A model generated the notes under the pieces. It searched no databases. It saw nothing but the letters and a program-made list of their open reading frames with translations, and was not told where the DNA came from. A stretch of 64,000 nt of DNA, from contig JADJXL010000028.1 in the NCBI GenBank assembly GCA_016715885.1, positions 558,001 to 622,000 on the forward strand. Reading direction: 5' to 3'. Each line of letters begins with the position of its first letter. Positions within the stretch are counted from its first letter, which is position 1. The translations under genes and the position numbers were made by a program. Positions 9,956 to 18,729 of this stretch are shown piece by piece. Source of the DNA: Polyangiaceae bacterium. GTDB lineage: Bacteria > Myxococcota_A > Polyangia > Polyangiales > Polyangiaceae.

Positions 9956-11635
9956 TCAATCCGGCAACGTCCGCATGAAGACGAGCGCATCGGCTTTGCC
10001 CGCCGACAAACGAAATTCCGCAATGGCTTTCGCAGGCACGTCGGATGCACATCGACGATCGGCCACGACAAACCTACCACGCGTTACGGTATTTTCGCCA
10101 GTAGAAGCATCGGCCAAACGCATGTCGAGACCCGCGCCGACGCGATCCAGCGCAGCAACCACTTCGACGCACGCCTTCGCTGGGACGTCGATGGGAAGGG
10201 TGGCGCGACTGCTCGCATCGAGAGACAAATGCACAGAGCCCGCAGCAGACGCAGCAGAAGCGCGTACACCTCCAGCATCGAGCACGGCAAGAAGGCGGCT
10301 GGCAGCCCAAGGGTGCGCGACGAGCAGCGGCGGCGCGAGTTTGTCCTTACGTAACTCGATGGCGTACGGCCCCGGCCGGGAATAGGCCTCGACGTCGATT
10401 CTTGCCGGCCCGCCCGCGCCGCATGCAAAAAGCGTCACCCCTGCCCCTCCCCGTCCTTCTGCCAAAAGCACGCCGCGTTCGTCCCATAACGCCGCACCCA
10501 CATCGGCGAGTGGTTTGCCCGCAATGACATCGAGCCTCGAGCAGCCCGCAGGTAGGTCCACCGCAATGGGCGTTCGACTTCCGAGTTTTGCGGCTGCCGT
10601 CGTCACGAGTTTCGCCGCGCCATACCCTTTGTCCACCAAGCGTTTGTCGAGGTCCGCACGCGCTTCCGATAACTCACGCGGCTCCGTGACGTATTCGGCA
10701 CGCGCACAAGGCTCGATGAATCCAGCCGCGCCAAGCCGAGAACGACTCGCGACGACCGCAACGACGCCCGTCGATGCCCGAGGCCGCACGGCGATCGAAA
10801 TCTCCGCAGACGAGGCCGAACAAAGCACGAGCGCTCGATCACGACCTCGATCACGACCCCGAGCGACGATGCGTCCCGCGGCATCTTCCGCCACGACTTC
10901 GAGCGAACCCACTTCTTCACCCGGCGAAACGAAGACATCGAGGCACCTGTCGGGCTCGAGCGGCACGGTCATGCGTGTTGCTGCTCGAGGTGCAACGGGC
11001 AGCGCTGCACGCCGTACGTCCTCCCATGCGCCTCCCAGCCACGCGCGATGCGCGAGCAGCTTCGCTTCGAGGCCCGGCCACGCTTCGAGGCGCCCGGTTT
11101 CACCTCCGGAACGCCCGCGGGTGCCAGCCACTTTTTCCACCGCAGAAGTGGCCGCCGGGGGTAGCGCCTGCACACCAATTCCAACGAGCCCGCCGCCCGA
11201 AACGACTCGCGCCGAAACGAACAGACGCCGCGGATGCGGAGGGCAAATCAAGACGGCCGGGCGCGCATCGCTCGATTCGTCGACGCCAAAGGTTGCTCCA
11301 TCGTCTTCGTACGCAAAGAGATCGACATCGACCACCGATGCGGAGCCTCGTGCGATGACGAGAGCACACGATTCATCGGGAATGGAGATGAATGCGCCTG
11401 TCCGATCTCCCTCGGACAAATACGTCGACGAGACGACTTCGAGTGGTCCGGCACCAGCTTCGCGAGCGCGCGCCGCATCCGTCACGAGAAGCGCCTCTGC
11501 ATCGGCATGCTCGGGAAGGATTTTTATTTTTGTTTCCTTCGGCGAGCGCGCAGGTTTTACCGCAGCGCCGCAGCTCGTACACACGAGCGCGACGAAGACG
11601 GCTGTAGCGTGCGCGATCGTTTTCGAAGAGCGCAT
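9956..11635 (-). CDS. Lipoprotein of four tandem Cys-bearing beta modules
   Basis: 559 residues; signal peptide with lipobox VCTSCG. The rest divides into about four related modules of 100-130 residues. Each begins with a Cys in a hydrophobic strand (ESCALVIA, DRCLDVFVS, AGCSRLDVIAG, KACVEVVAAL). In the first three a VLICPP/VLCSAS/LFACGAG strand follows, leading to a strand that often ends in an A.SR or V.SR motif. The layout resembles secreted beta-sandwich domains of the PPC type, but no named domain is certain. The ATG overlaps the stop of the paralogous upstream gene (TGATG), so the pair is one operon. No function can be assigned. No catalytic motif is visible. Confidence 0.6.
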   Translation of the reverse strand: MRSSKTIAHATAVFVALVCTSCGAAVKPARSPKETKIKILPEHADAEALLVTDAARAREAGAGPLEVVSSTYLSEGDRTGAFISIPDESCALVIARGSASVVDVDLFAYEDDGATFGVDESSDARPAVLICPPHPRRLFVSARVVSGGGLVGIGVQALPPAATSAVEKVAGTRGRSGGETGRLEAWPGLEAKLLAHRAWLGGAWEDVRRAALPVAPRAATRMTVPLEPDRCLDVFVSPGEEVGSLEVVAEDAAGRIVARGRDRGRDRALVLCSASSAEISIAVRPRASTGVVAVVASRSRLGAAGFIEPCARAEYVTEPRELSEARADLDKRLVDKGYGAAKLVTTAAAKLGSRTPIAVDLPAGCSRLDVIAGKPLADVGAALWDERGVLLAEGRGGAGVTLFACGAGGPARIDVEAYSRPGPYAIELRKDKLAPPLLVAHPWAASRLLAVLDAGGVRASAASAAGSVHLSLDASSRATLPIDVPAKACVEVVAALDRVGAGLDMRLADASTGENTVTRGRFVVADRRCASDVPAKAIAEFRLSAGKADALVFMRTLPD

Positions 11636-12945
11636 CAGGTCGAGCCCCCACCGAGCGGAAATAGTGCAAATACCCAGAAGACGTTGCTTCCGCGCGCATC
11701 GACTTCGATCCGAGCCGCGCCTTCACTTTCTGAACAGAAGGCGAGACCCGCTCCTTCAGGCCTGTCGATGACATCATCTCGGACAAACCGATCCCCGACC
11801 GTCGCATGGATCCGCATGCCGCGAGGTTCGCCGCGAAGAACCGACACCGCTGCAAAGTAACAACGACCGGGTTCGATGGATACGGGAATCATCGTTGGTC
11901 CCGACGAACCCATGGACTCGAACGCGGCGGGCGTCGTCGGAGCGGGAGCACTCCTTCGCCTGAATGCGAGAGCAAACCCGGCACGTACGCGAGCGCCCCA
12001 GTGATTTGGAATGGCCTCGGGCAAAGGCCACGCGGCGTCCGTCACCATCACGGGTACGGCGCCGGATGCGCCGCCGTACACGACGGCAACGCGCGACGGT
12101 TCACCCACGCAGAAGTCGAGCCGAGCATCCGCGGTTTCGGCGCGATCACGAGCGAGCACACGACCGGAATCGTCTCGCACCTCGGCGTCGACGTCGGTGG
12201 CTTGATGCGGAAAGGAGGTCGGCACCGCGGCCATGACGGAAATGCGGTGACAACCCTCGGACAAACGCAGCCGGGTTTGTCCGGCCCCTTCGGGCATCGC
12301 GACGACGGAAACGCGCGAAAAGGACTGCCTCGCTTGGCACGAGCTCGCTGTTCGGGCGCGCACGACACGTTCGGCGAGCGGCCCTGGTTCGAGCGGTCTG
12401 CCGGGATTGCCTCGCGGGGCGACGACCCCTGCGACGCGTTCCGAAAGCACTTCGCGCGCGTCACCGAGCGACGATGCCGCACGCGCAACGACGGTGTCGA
12501 TGGCGCCTCGAGGCGAGCGCATGGTGACGGCAATACGCGCGAGCTCTTTGCGCTCTTGGTTGCAACGCGTCAGCGTCGCGACACCGATGCCGCTGCGTGT
12601 GCTTTCCGCATCGAGCGAAAGCGCGGGGTGACCATCGGGCAAGGGGAGCACATCGAGCGGCATGCCATCGCGCAGGGGCGTGGCAACGTAGTCGATGGTT
12701 GGTGCACCAAGCAAAGCGACGGTGATGCAACCTGGGGCTGCGGCATCGAGCACGTTCGGTTCGATCTCGAGGATCCTGGTTTGCCCGTGCTCGGCAAAAA
12801 CAGGCTTCGGCCGGTGCGTACGGGCGCCACGCCGAGTCCATTCGGTTGCGAGGCGATCGGCATCTTCGACGAGATCGGCAGATGCGACAGGTGCAGCGAA
12901 GAGGACTGCGACGGCGATGAGCCATGCGTGGATGTTCGTCGACAT
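11635..12945 (-). CDS. Secreted protein, paralogue of the adjacent four-module lipoprotein
   Basis: 436 residues from ATG 12945; the signal peptide (HAWLIAVAVLFAAPVASA) begins right there, and the longer upstream open frame lacks it. About three modules like those of the downstream gene are visible: a first around PGCITVALLG, a second from CHRISVMAAV through VLARDRAE to LDFCVGEPSRVAV, and a third from GRCYFAAVSV to LAFCSESEGAARIEV. Each keeps the two-Cys pattern. Unlike its neighbour it has no lipobox and should be periplasmic or secreted. It overlaps the next gene by TGATG. Product unknown. Confidence 0.6.
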   Translation of the reverse strand: MSTNIHAWLIAVAVLFAAPVASADLVEDADRLATEWTRRGARTHRPKPVFAEHGQTRILEIEPNVLDAAAPGCITVALLGAPTIDYVATPLRDGMPLDVLPLPDGHPALSLDAESTRSGIGVATLTRCNQERKELARIAVTMRSPRGAIDTVVARAASSLGDAREVLSERVAGVVAPRGNPGRPLEPGPLAERVVRARTASSCQARQSFSRVSVVAMPEGAGQTRLRLSEGCHRISVMAAVPTSFPHQATDVDAEVRDDSGRVLARDRAETADARLDFCVGEPSRVAVVYGGASGAVPVMVTDAAWPLPEAIPNHWGARVRAGFALAFRRRSAPAPTTPAAFESMGSSGPTMIPVSIEPGRCYFAAVSVLRGEPRGMRIHATVGDRFVRDDVIDRPEGAGLAFCSESEGAARIEVDARGSNVFWVFALFPLGGGST

Positions 12946-13206
12946 GATCCATCGTGCCGCCCTTGTGCGGCGCACTTCACGATCGGGTCTGTCCGGACAA
13001 ATCGCCACGTTTCCTCGATGAATGGAGCGAGCCGAGCTGGGGGGCAGGAGCATAGACGCGAAGAGCTTTCCACGCATCGGATTCGTTGCTTGCGTGAGTC
13101 ATTCACGTGAGGGCGGTCAAAGGCGCAGCGTCCGCGTGTCGCGTCGACGGTTGCGAGATGTCCGGAATTTCGTGTACGGTGCGCGGTTCCGAAGGTTGAA
13201 CCACCC

Positions 13207-13747
13207 ATGACAATCCGCGCCTCCGTATTCATTGCTACGAGCCTCGATGGATTCATTTCTCGCAAGGACGGCAGCATCGATTGGCTGAACGAAGCGAATA
13301 CAACCATTCCACCGGGCGAAGATTGTGGTTACAAGGCTTTCGCCGATTCGGTCGATGTGCTGGTGATGGGTCGCCATTCGTTCGATATGGCGCACGTTCG
13401 ACCCGTGGCCGTACGGGGACAAACGCGTCGTGGTGCTGAGCAGCCGGCCGGTCGAGATTCCGGCGGAGTTGACGAAAACGGTCTCGTGTTCATCGGAGGC
13501 GCCGGGTGCATTGATGCGACGCTTGGAAACGGAGGGTGCGACGCATTTGTACGTGGACGGCGGGATAACGATTCAACGATTTTTGGCGGCGGGATTGATT
13601 GACGAGCTGACGATTACGTTGATACCGGTGCTGCTCGGCGAAGGGCGACCATTGTTCGGAAAACTCGACAAGGATGTGAAGCTGACGCTATTGCGGTCGA
13701 AGGCGTACGATTTTGGATTCGTGCAAGTGACGTATTCGACGCGGTAA
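13207..13747 (+). pseudogene. RibD/DHFR-like reductase family protein, frameshifted
   Basis: The first frame (from 13207) encodes the start of a RibD C-terminal/dihydrofolate-reductase-like domain: ASLDGFISRKDGSIDWL-like N-terminus (TSLDGFISRKDGS), then VDVLVMGRHSFDM. From about 13391 the homology continues in the +1 frame: RTFDPWPYGDKRVVVLSSRP, YVDGGITIQRFLAAGLIDE, IPVLLGEGRPLFG and a normal C-terminus. Joined, the two frames give a complete protein of about 180 residues, the usual size of the YyaP/YwjB-like family of NAD(P)H reductases. The break lies at 13388-13393 and fits a two-base loss or one-base gain. All conserved segments are otherwise intact, so a sequencing error is as likely as a true pseudogene. 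It converges with the sulfur operon, 23 bases away. Confidence 0.75.
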
Positions 13748-13770
13748 CAAGGTGTCATCCAGCCCCAGAT

Positions 13771-15468
13771 TCAAGGTCTGGTAGCTAATTCTACATTCGT
13801 TCCATCCGTCGTCGTCAACGCACGCGCAAGTACGCCGACCACCTCATCCCGAACGACGTCTCCCGAAATCGGCTCGCTGGCTGCAAGCTTATCGAGTATC
13901 TCCGCCTCCGATAACGTCGCCATCGCCGCACCCTCCGGCACACTTCGGGCCGTCACCATCGAGTTTGTCGCGGAACAGAACCCAGCGTCATCGAATACGA
14001 GCGGCACGATCGCCAGCTCACCCGGGGCAAATAGGCGGAATGCGTCACGCACATCCACGTTGGTCCCCTGCCCCAACACGACGTGCGAGCATCCATGATT
14101 CTGACATACGATTGCATCGACAATCGCAGCCCGCGATCCCACGGCAAACCCTCCGAGCCCCGCAGTCGACACAACGCGTTTGGCAGGAAAATATTTTTGT
14201 ATGAGCACCTCGTGACACGAAAGCCGCGCAGGCAGCGGCACGCGATCGGAACCGTCCAGCACCTGCCACAAGAGCCCCCCCGCCACGTCGAGCGCCATAC
14301 GCGCCACATGCTCCTCCGCGCGGCGCGGAAGCACGCGCGTACGCATGCCCGCGACAAACCGCAAGGACAACGCTTCGAATGACGCACGCGTCTCCGCCGG
14401 CGTTCGGACTTCGACTCCATTACGTAGCGCATGCTCGCCGAACACCCGAACCTTGCCGCCCACAAAAAGACGACTACGCGCACGCTGTCGCAGCATTTCC
14501 GGATCGGCCTCGCCAAACGGACCCACCATCGTTCGACCTCGAACGAGTTCTTCCGGACAATACACGTCGCTGACGTCGATCACACCCAAAAGACGCCCAT
14601 CGCGCGATCGAAGCGCCGCTTCGGCACCCGGACGAAGATCACGCGCCACATCATCGGACACGGGCAAACCCACAGGGACCGGCCAAGGCAAACCATTTTC
14701 CAAACGCATCTCGGCAAAGACGCGTAGCCAATCCTTTGAGGTCAAAAAACCTTCGAGCGGCGAATACGCACCCGTCGCCAAGAGCTCGACGTCGACCTCG
14801 CTCTCCGCATCCAATTCGATCACGCGCAGGGCTCGCGCCGCTTCCGAGAGCGCTTCTGCTCGCTCCCCCGCCACTCGACACAGCGCGAGATGCCCACCAT
14901 GCGGCGCCGCAAGCGACGACAACTGAACAGCCGAAGCCGCGCGCGCCGCGATGTATTCACGCTGTTCGAGCGTTGCAAGGATCTTGGCGAGACTCTCCTC
15001 TTTCGTCTCGCGATCCGTGTACACCACGACCTCGGGCGCCAAAGGTTCCTCGTACGGATCGTCGATCCCGGTAAAACCCTTGATTTCCCCAGCCAGCGCC
15101 TTGCGGTAAAGACCCTTGGGATCACGCGCCGCGAGCGCTTCGATGGACGAACAGCAGTAGACCTCGACAAACCTTCCAGCCTGCGCTCGTTGTTCGTCGC
15201 GAATCGCCCGAAAGGGACTTATCGCAGCCGTGATCGCGCACGCTCCGCTACGCGCGAGGAGCTTGGCGACAAACCCGATGCGGCGGATGTTCGTATCGCG
15301 ATCTTCGCGAGAAAACGTGAGCCCCTTGGACAGGTGCGTCCGAACTTCGTCGCCATCGAGCACTTCGACATGTACGCCGCGTCCACGAAGAGCCGACGCA
15401 AGCAGCGCGGCAAGCGTGCTCTTGCCTGCCCCAGACAAACCCGTGAACCATACGACGAAGCCGCTCAC
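13771..15468 (-). CDS. cysC: APS kinase fused to a degenerate ATP-sulfurylase-like domain
   Basis: 565 residues from GTG 15468, six bases after the JAMM stop. Residues 1-175 are a complete adenylylsulfate kinase: P-loop GLSGAGKST, LDGDEVR, LTFSREDRDTNIRRIG, and KGLYRKALAGEIKGFTGIDD. It phosphorylates APS to PAPS. Residues about 190-550 align with ATP sulfurylase: the PUA-like part has GAYSPLEGFL and VIDVSDVY. However, the catalytic QTRNPxHRxH segment is replaced by MRTRVLPRRAEEH (near residue 381), and the GRDHAG motif by GQGTNVD (near 466). The sulfurylase part is therefore unlikely to make APS and may be structural or regulatory. Last gene of the Rrf2-CysK-CysO-CysM-JAMM operon. Calling it a bifunctional PAPS synthase would be an over-annotation. 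Confidence 0.85.
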   Translation of the reverse strand: MSGFVVWFTGLSGAGKSTLAALLASALRGRGVHVEVLDGDEVRTHLSKGLTFSREDRDTNIRRIGFVAKLLARSGACAITAAISPFRAIRDEQRAQAGRFVEVYCCSSIEALAARDPKGLYRKALAGEIKGFTGIDDPYEEPLAPEVVVYTDRETKEESLAKILATLEQREYIAARAASAVQLSSLAAPHGGHLALCRVAGERAEALSEAARALRVIELDAESEVDVELLATGAYSPLEGFLTSKDWLRVFAEMRLENGLPWPVPVGLPVSDDVARDLRPGAEAALRSRDGRLLGVIDVSDVYCPEELVRGRTMVGPFGEADPEMLRQRARSRLFVGGKVRVFGEHALRNGVEVRTPAETRASFEALSLRFVAGMRTRVLPRRAEEHVARMALDVAGGLLWQVLDGSDRVPLPARLSCHEVLIQKYFPAKRVVSTAGLGGFAVGSRAAIVDAIVCQNHGCSHVVLGQGTNVDVRDAFRLFAPGELAIVPLVFDDAGFCSATNSMVTARSVPEGAAMATLSEAEILDKLAASEPISGDVVRDEVVGVLARALTTTDGTNVELATRP

Positions 15469-15474
15469 GATGCT

Positions 15475-16023
15475 TCATCCATCGACGATCGTCAGGTTCG
15501 TTGCGACAAACGATCGCGCGGATGCATCCCACACGAAGAGCCGATGCTCGTCGATTTTGCCTGCTCGCACGCTCGTCACGAGAAACGCGAGCGGCCACGC
15601 AGGACCAGTCCCCATCGAGATCGCGCCTCCCTCGGTCTCCGGCGGCTGCCCCATGCTCATGACCGCCGCATCCGTGGGGCTGAAATAGGCGCCTGCATCG
15701 AGGTGCGAGTGGTACAAGACTTTGACGGGTTTGCCTTCGGCCGCCGAAGTTCGCACGGCATCGTCGAATTTCTTTTCATTGAATGAAAAAAAAGTTCGTG
15801 CAGTACGAAAATATCGTTCTGGATCGATGGCGTGAAGCTTGTTCGCCACGTTCGTCATGACGACGCATTCGTCACACAAAAGCGGAGAATCCGCTGGGCC
15901 CCGCAGGTATCCACACGCTTCTTCGTCCGCCGCGTAACCTCGAAGGGCGTCCTTTTCGACGACTTCGAGCGCGCTGCGCGTAATCGAAAGATTGCCGCCC
16001 GTCCAGGGAACATCATTCACCAT
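15475..16023 (-). CDS. mec: JAMM/MPN zinc metalloprotease, Mec-like
   Basis: 182 residues. The JAMM motif is complete: Glu in EEACGYLRG (about residue 33) and HSHLDAGAYFSPTD (about 105-118), that is H-x-H-x(7)-S-x(2)-D. Known family members next to ThiS/MoaD-like carriers remove C-terminal residues or release cysteine from the carrier (Mec in Mycobacterium, QbsD in Pseudomonas). The start ATG 16023 overlaps the end of cysM by seven bases; an alternative ATG at 16041 exists. GGGAGAAA lies about ten bases upstream of 16023. Context with the carrier ending GGVR strongly suggests that it both matures the carrier and releases cysteine. Cytosolic; no signal peptide. Confidence 0.85.
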   Translation of the reverse strand: MVNDVPWTGGNLSITRSALEVVEKDALRGYAADEEACGYLRGPADSPLLCDECVVMTNVANKLHAIDPERYFRTARTFFSFNEKKFDDAVRTSAAEGKPVKVLYHSHLDAGAYFSPTDAAVMSMGQPPETEGGAISMGTGPAWPLAFLVTSVRAGKIDEHRLFVWDASARSFVATNLTIVDG

Positions 16024-16968
16024 AAATAACGTTTCTCCCATTTCATTGGAGCAAAGTACCTGTCGCCGCGATCGCACACGATGGTCACCACACACCCGCC
16101 GCCTTGTTCGCGATGCAGCTTTTTGGCAACTTCCACCGCGGCAAACACCGCCGCACCGCTCGAATGCCCCACGTGCAAAGCTTCCTCGCGCGCAAGCCGA
16201 TCGGCCATGTCCCAGCCATCTTCGGTCGATACCCGGAGCGTTTCGTCGTACGCATTTCGATCGTGGATTTCCGGCACGAGCGACGATTCGAGGTGCTTCA
16301 GCCCTTCAAGTCCGTGCAGGGGTTCGTCCGGCTCGACCGCCATGCAGCGAATGGGCCGCGTATGTTCTTTCAATCGCCGCGACGTACCGACGATCGTACC
16401 GGTCGTACCGAGTCCCGCCACGAAATGCGTAATGCGATCGCCGACGGCATCGAGAATTTCAACGCCCGTGCCGTAGTAATGCGCCAAAAGGATTGTTTTG
16501 GTTCGAGTATTGATCAGGGTAGTAGTATGTTTCGGGATCCTTCGCGACGATTTCTCGCACGAGTCGAATGGCACCGTCGGATCCTTCCATGGGATCGCTG
16601 AAGATGATTTCGGTGCCAAACGCTCGAGCAATGTCTTTGCGCGCTTTGCTGACGTTCGACGGCATGACGAGGCGCACGGGAATGCCGAGCGCCGCGCCGA
16701 AGAGCGAATACGCGACACCCGTATTGCCGCTCGGCGAATCGATGAGGATCTTGCCGCCGCCGAGCTTTCCTTCTTCGAGCGCTTTCGTGATCATTCGAAG
16801 CGCAGCGCGATCCCTGACCGACCCGCCCGGATTGGCAAACTCGAGCTTGGCGTACACTTCGACGCTCGGCGCATCACGCGCAACACGTTCGAGCCGCACG
16901 AGCGGCGTATTGCCAACCGCCTCCGTCACCGATTGAAGGCGGCGTGATCGCACGAGCGACGAGCGCAT
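16017..16968 (-). pseudogene. cysM: Cysteine synthase CysM, frameshifted in a T4 run
   Basis: The upstream frame (start ATG 16968, TGATG overlap with the carrier gene) encodes TEAVGNTPLVRLERV, the PLP lysine segment NPGGSVRDRAALRM, SPSGNTGVAYSLFGAA and DQYSNQNNP. It then runs out of frame. The downstream frame continues exactly where homology demands: LAHYYGTGVEI, THFVAGLGTTGTIVGTSRRL, GHSSGAAVFAAVEVA and VTIVCDRGDRYF. Removing one T from the four-T run (A run at 16486-16489 on the plus strand) restores a full protein of about 316 residues. All PLP-binding motifs are present, so a sequencing error is likely. Next to a CysO-type carrier and a JAMM protease the enzyme probably uses thiocarboxylated carrier as sulfur donor, as mycobacterial CysM does with O-phosphoserine. 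Confidence 0.8.
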
Positions 16969-17243
16969 CACCGCACGCCACCGGCAATGGCCGGAACGAT
17001 GGAAATTTGCTCGTGTCCCTTCAATTCGGTCTTGAGCCCGTCGAGGAACCGAATGTCCTCGTCGCCGACGAAAATGTTGATGAAGCGGCGAACGCCCTTT
17101 TCGTCGAGAAGCCTATCTCGAATTCCCGGATATTTCGCTTCGAGGTCTGCGACGAGCTCGCCGACGGTCGTGCCCGACGCTTCGACTTCGTCCTTGCCCC
17201 CGGTGAGCGTGCGCAGTGGAGTGGGAATACGAACGGTTGCCAT
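16968..17243 (-). CDS. cysO: ThiS/MoaD-family sulfur carrier, CysO-like, with C-terminal Val-Arg extension
   Basis: 91 residues with the ubiquitin-like fold pattern of MoaD/ThiS (TVGELVADLEAKYPGIRDRL, FINIFVGDEDIRFLDGL, EQISIVPAIAGG). The chain ends AGGVR, so two residues follow the Gly-Gly that must become the thiocarboxylate. Known precedent: QbsE of Pseudomonas carries two extra residues removed by its JAMM partner. The stop overlaps the cysM start (TGATG). GGAGAC lies before the ATG. It is activated elsewhere by an E1-like MoeB/MoeZ enzyme, which is not in this window. Role inferred from fold and context: sulfur donor for CysM. Confidence 0.85.
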   Translation of the reverse strand: MATVRIPTPLRTLTGGKDEVEASGTTVGELVADLEAKYPGIRDRLLDEKGVRRFINIFVGDEDIRFLDGLKTELKGHEQISIVPAIAGGVR

Positions 17244-17281
17244 GTTTGTCTCCAGAGTCTATGTGATGCTTGGTGGTCAAA

Positions 17282-18247
17282 CTACCTGAAGTATTCGTCG
17301 AGGCTGAAATAACGCTCGCCCGTGTCGCACAGAACGGTGACGACGGTGGACGATGGGCCGAGCTCGCGTGCGACGTCGAGCGCAACGCGTACGGAGGCGC
17401 CGGCGCTGATGCCCACGAGGAGCCCTTCGCGTTTGGCCAGAAGAACCTTGGTGTCGTACGCGGCGAGATCGCCGACGGTGCGCACTTCGTCCACGGCGTC
17501 GGGGTGATAGTTTTCCGGGACGAACCCGGCCGCGAGACCCTGGATTTTGGTGGGTCCACGTTCTCCGCGAGAAATGGTGGCGCAGGTTTCCGGTTCGACC
17601 GCGATGATACGCGGCGCAGGTTTTCGTTTTTTGAACACTTCACCGACGCCGCTCACGGTGCCGCCCGTGCCGACGCCGGCGACGAATGCGTCAATGCGTT
17701 CATTGGCGAGAGCATGCAGGATTTCGCGGGCCGTCGTTTCTGCATGCACGCGGGGGTTTTGCGGATTGTCGAATTGACCAGGGGAAAACGCCAATGGCGT
17801 GGAAGCAACGATTTCGCGAGCTTTGGCGATCGCCCCTTCCATTTGCGCTTCGGGTTCCGTCAAAATGACTTCGGCGCCATACGCTTCGAGCAGTTGCCTT
17901 CGTTCGAGCGACATGCTGGCGGGCATCGTGAGAATGCAGCGGTAGCCTTTGGCCGCGCAAACCACGGCGAGACCAATCCCCGTATTGCCGCTCGTCGGTT
18001 CCACGACGACGCCGCCTTGGACGAGCGCTCCATTGCGTTCGGCTTCTTCGATCATGGCGAGGCAAATTCGATCTTTGACCGACCCGCCAGGATTGTATTG
18101 TTCCGCCTTGGCAAACACGCGACCTCGAGGCGTTTCGCGATCGATGTTCCGGAGCTCGTAAAGCGGCGTGTCGCCGATGAGGTCGAGCACGGAGCTCACC
18201 ACGCGAGGGTGAGATGGCAGCGGCGGCAAACGAGCAGGTTCGTTCAT
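17282..18247 (-). CDS. cysK: Cysteine synthase A (O-acetylserine sulfhydrylase)
   Basis: 321 residues from ATG 18247; an in-frame GTG at 18256, immediately after the Rrf2 stop, is an alternative. Complete PLP-dependent fold type II enzyme: LIGDTPLYEL, lysine in NPGGSVKDRICLAM, substrate loop EPTSGNTGIGLAV, QFDNPQNPRVH, phosphate-binding GVGTGGTVSGVG and GISAGASVRVA. It joins sulfide and O-acetylserine to give cysteine. It is a distinct paralogue of the frameshifted CysM downstream, so the operon holds two sulfhydrylases, one probably for free sulfide and one for carrier-bound sulfur. Thirty-eight bases separate it from cysO. Confidence 0.9.
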   Translation of the reverse strand: MNEPARLPPLPSHPRVVSSVLDLIGDTPLYELRNIDRETPRGRVFAKAEQYNPGGSVKDRICLAMIEEAERNGALVQGGVVVEPTSGNTGIGLAVVCAAKGYRCILTMPASMSLERRQLLEAYGAEVILTEPEAQMEGAIAKAREIVASTPLAFSPGQFDNPQNPRVHAETTAREILHALANERIDAFVAGVGTGGTVSGVGEVFKKRKPAPRIIAVEPETCATISRGERGPTKIQGLAAGFVPENYHPDAVDEVRTVGDLAAYDTKVLLAKREGLLVGISAGASVRVALDVARELGPSSTVVTVLCDTGERYFSLDEYFR

Positions 18248-18256
18248 CGAGCGCAC

Positions 18257-18708
18257 CTAAATCACGTACGTCGCGCGGTCACGTCCGCGCCGACGAACCC
18301 CGAGAGAAACGCCTTTTTCACAAATGTCGGCAATGGATATGGAGTCGAAACAAGATTCGATATTGCCTGCAAGCTGCTTGAACGCGGCTGCCGGCGCGTC
18401 GGGACCCGGCCGAGCGTCTCGCGCTTCTTCATCGGAAGAACATACGACGATGGGGCCTTCGAGCGCTCGAAACACATCACCGAGCGATATTTCCGCCGCA
18501 GGCCGGGCCAAATGATACCCACCGCGAGGTCCGCGTTTGGCGCCGATGAGACCGGCCTTCTTCAGATCCTGGAAGATCTGTTCGAGAAAACGCACGGGAA
18601 TCGTCTCCCGATCGGCAATCTCTCGAATCTGCGTGGCACGACCCTCGTTGTGAAACGCAATGTCGAAAGCGCACGCACTCCATAGCGGCCCTTGTTGGAC
18701 AACTTCAC
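18257..18708 (-). pseudogene. Rrf2-family transcriptional regulator (CymR-like), frameshifted near its N-terminus
   Basis: From GTG 18708 the first frame encodes the classic Rrf2 start VKLSNKGRYGVRAL. At an A3 run on the plus strand (18666-18668) the homology moves to the other frame: FDIAFHNEG, QIREIADRETIPVRFLEQIF, LKKAGLIGAKRGPRGGYHLARP and an acidic C-terminal part. Adding one T restores a continuous product of about 150 residues. The three Cys of IscR-type iron-sulfur sensors are absent, which fits a CymR-like cysteine-metabolism repressor. The gene begins next to a good promoter and an inverted repeat (18698-18729), consistent with autoregulation, and the sulfur operon follows directly. 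A longer open frame reaching up to 18796 merely joins the second frame to upstream sequence. Confidence 0.75.
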
Positions 18709-18729
18709 GGGAAGGCGTTCTAAGTTGTC
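18698..18729. promoter_or_regulatory. Inverted repeat over the Rrf2 -10 region, possible operator
   Basis: GACAACTT (18698-18705) and AAGTTGTC (18722-18729) form a perfect 8-bp inverted repeat with 16-base spacing. It spans the -10 element and start codon of the Rrf2 gene. One arm also encodes Lys-Leu-Ser of the regulator, so chance cannot be excluded. Rrf2 proteins bind dyads as dimers, which makes it a reasonable operator candidate. Confidence 0.35.

Noticed and set aside
10515..11771. 418-codon plus-strand frame opposite the module lipoprotein
   Set aside because: Low-complexity Ser/Arg/Thr text, antisense to a gene with signal peptide and repeat structure.
13771..15468. Fully bifunctional PAPS synthase
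   Set aside because: The sulfurylase half lacks both nucleotide-binding signature motifs.
17270..18685. 471-codon plus-strand frame opposite cysK and the Rrf2 gene
   Set aside because: Antisense to well-conserved cysteine synthase motifs; the composition is atypical and no ribosome site is present.
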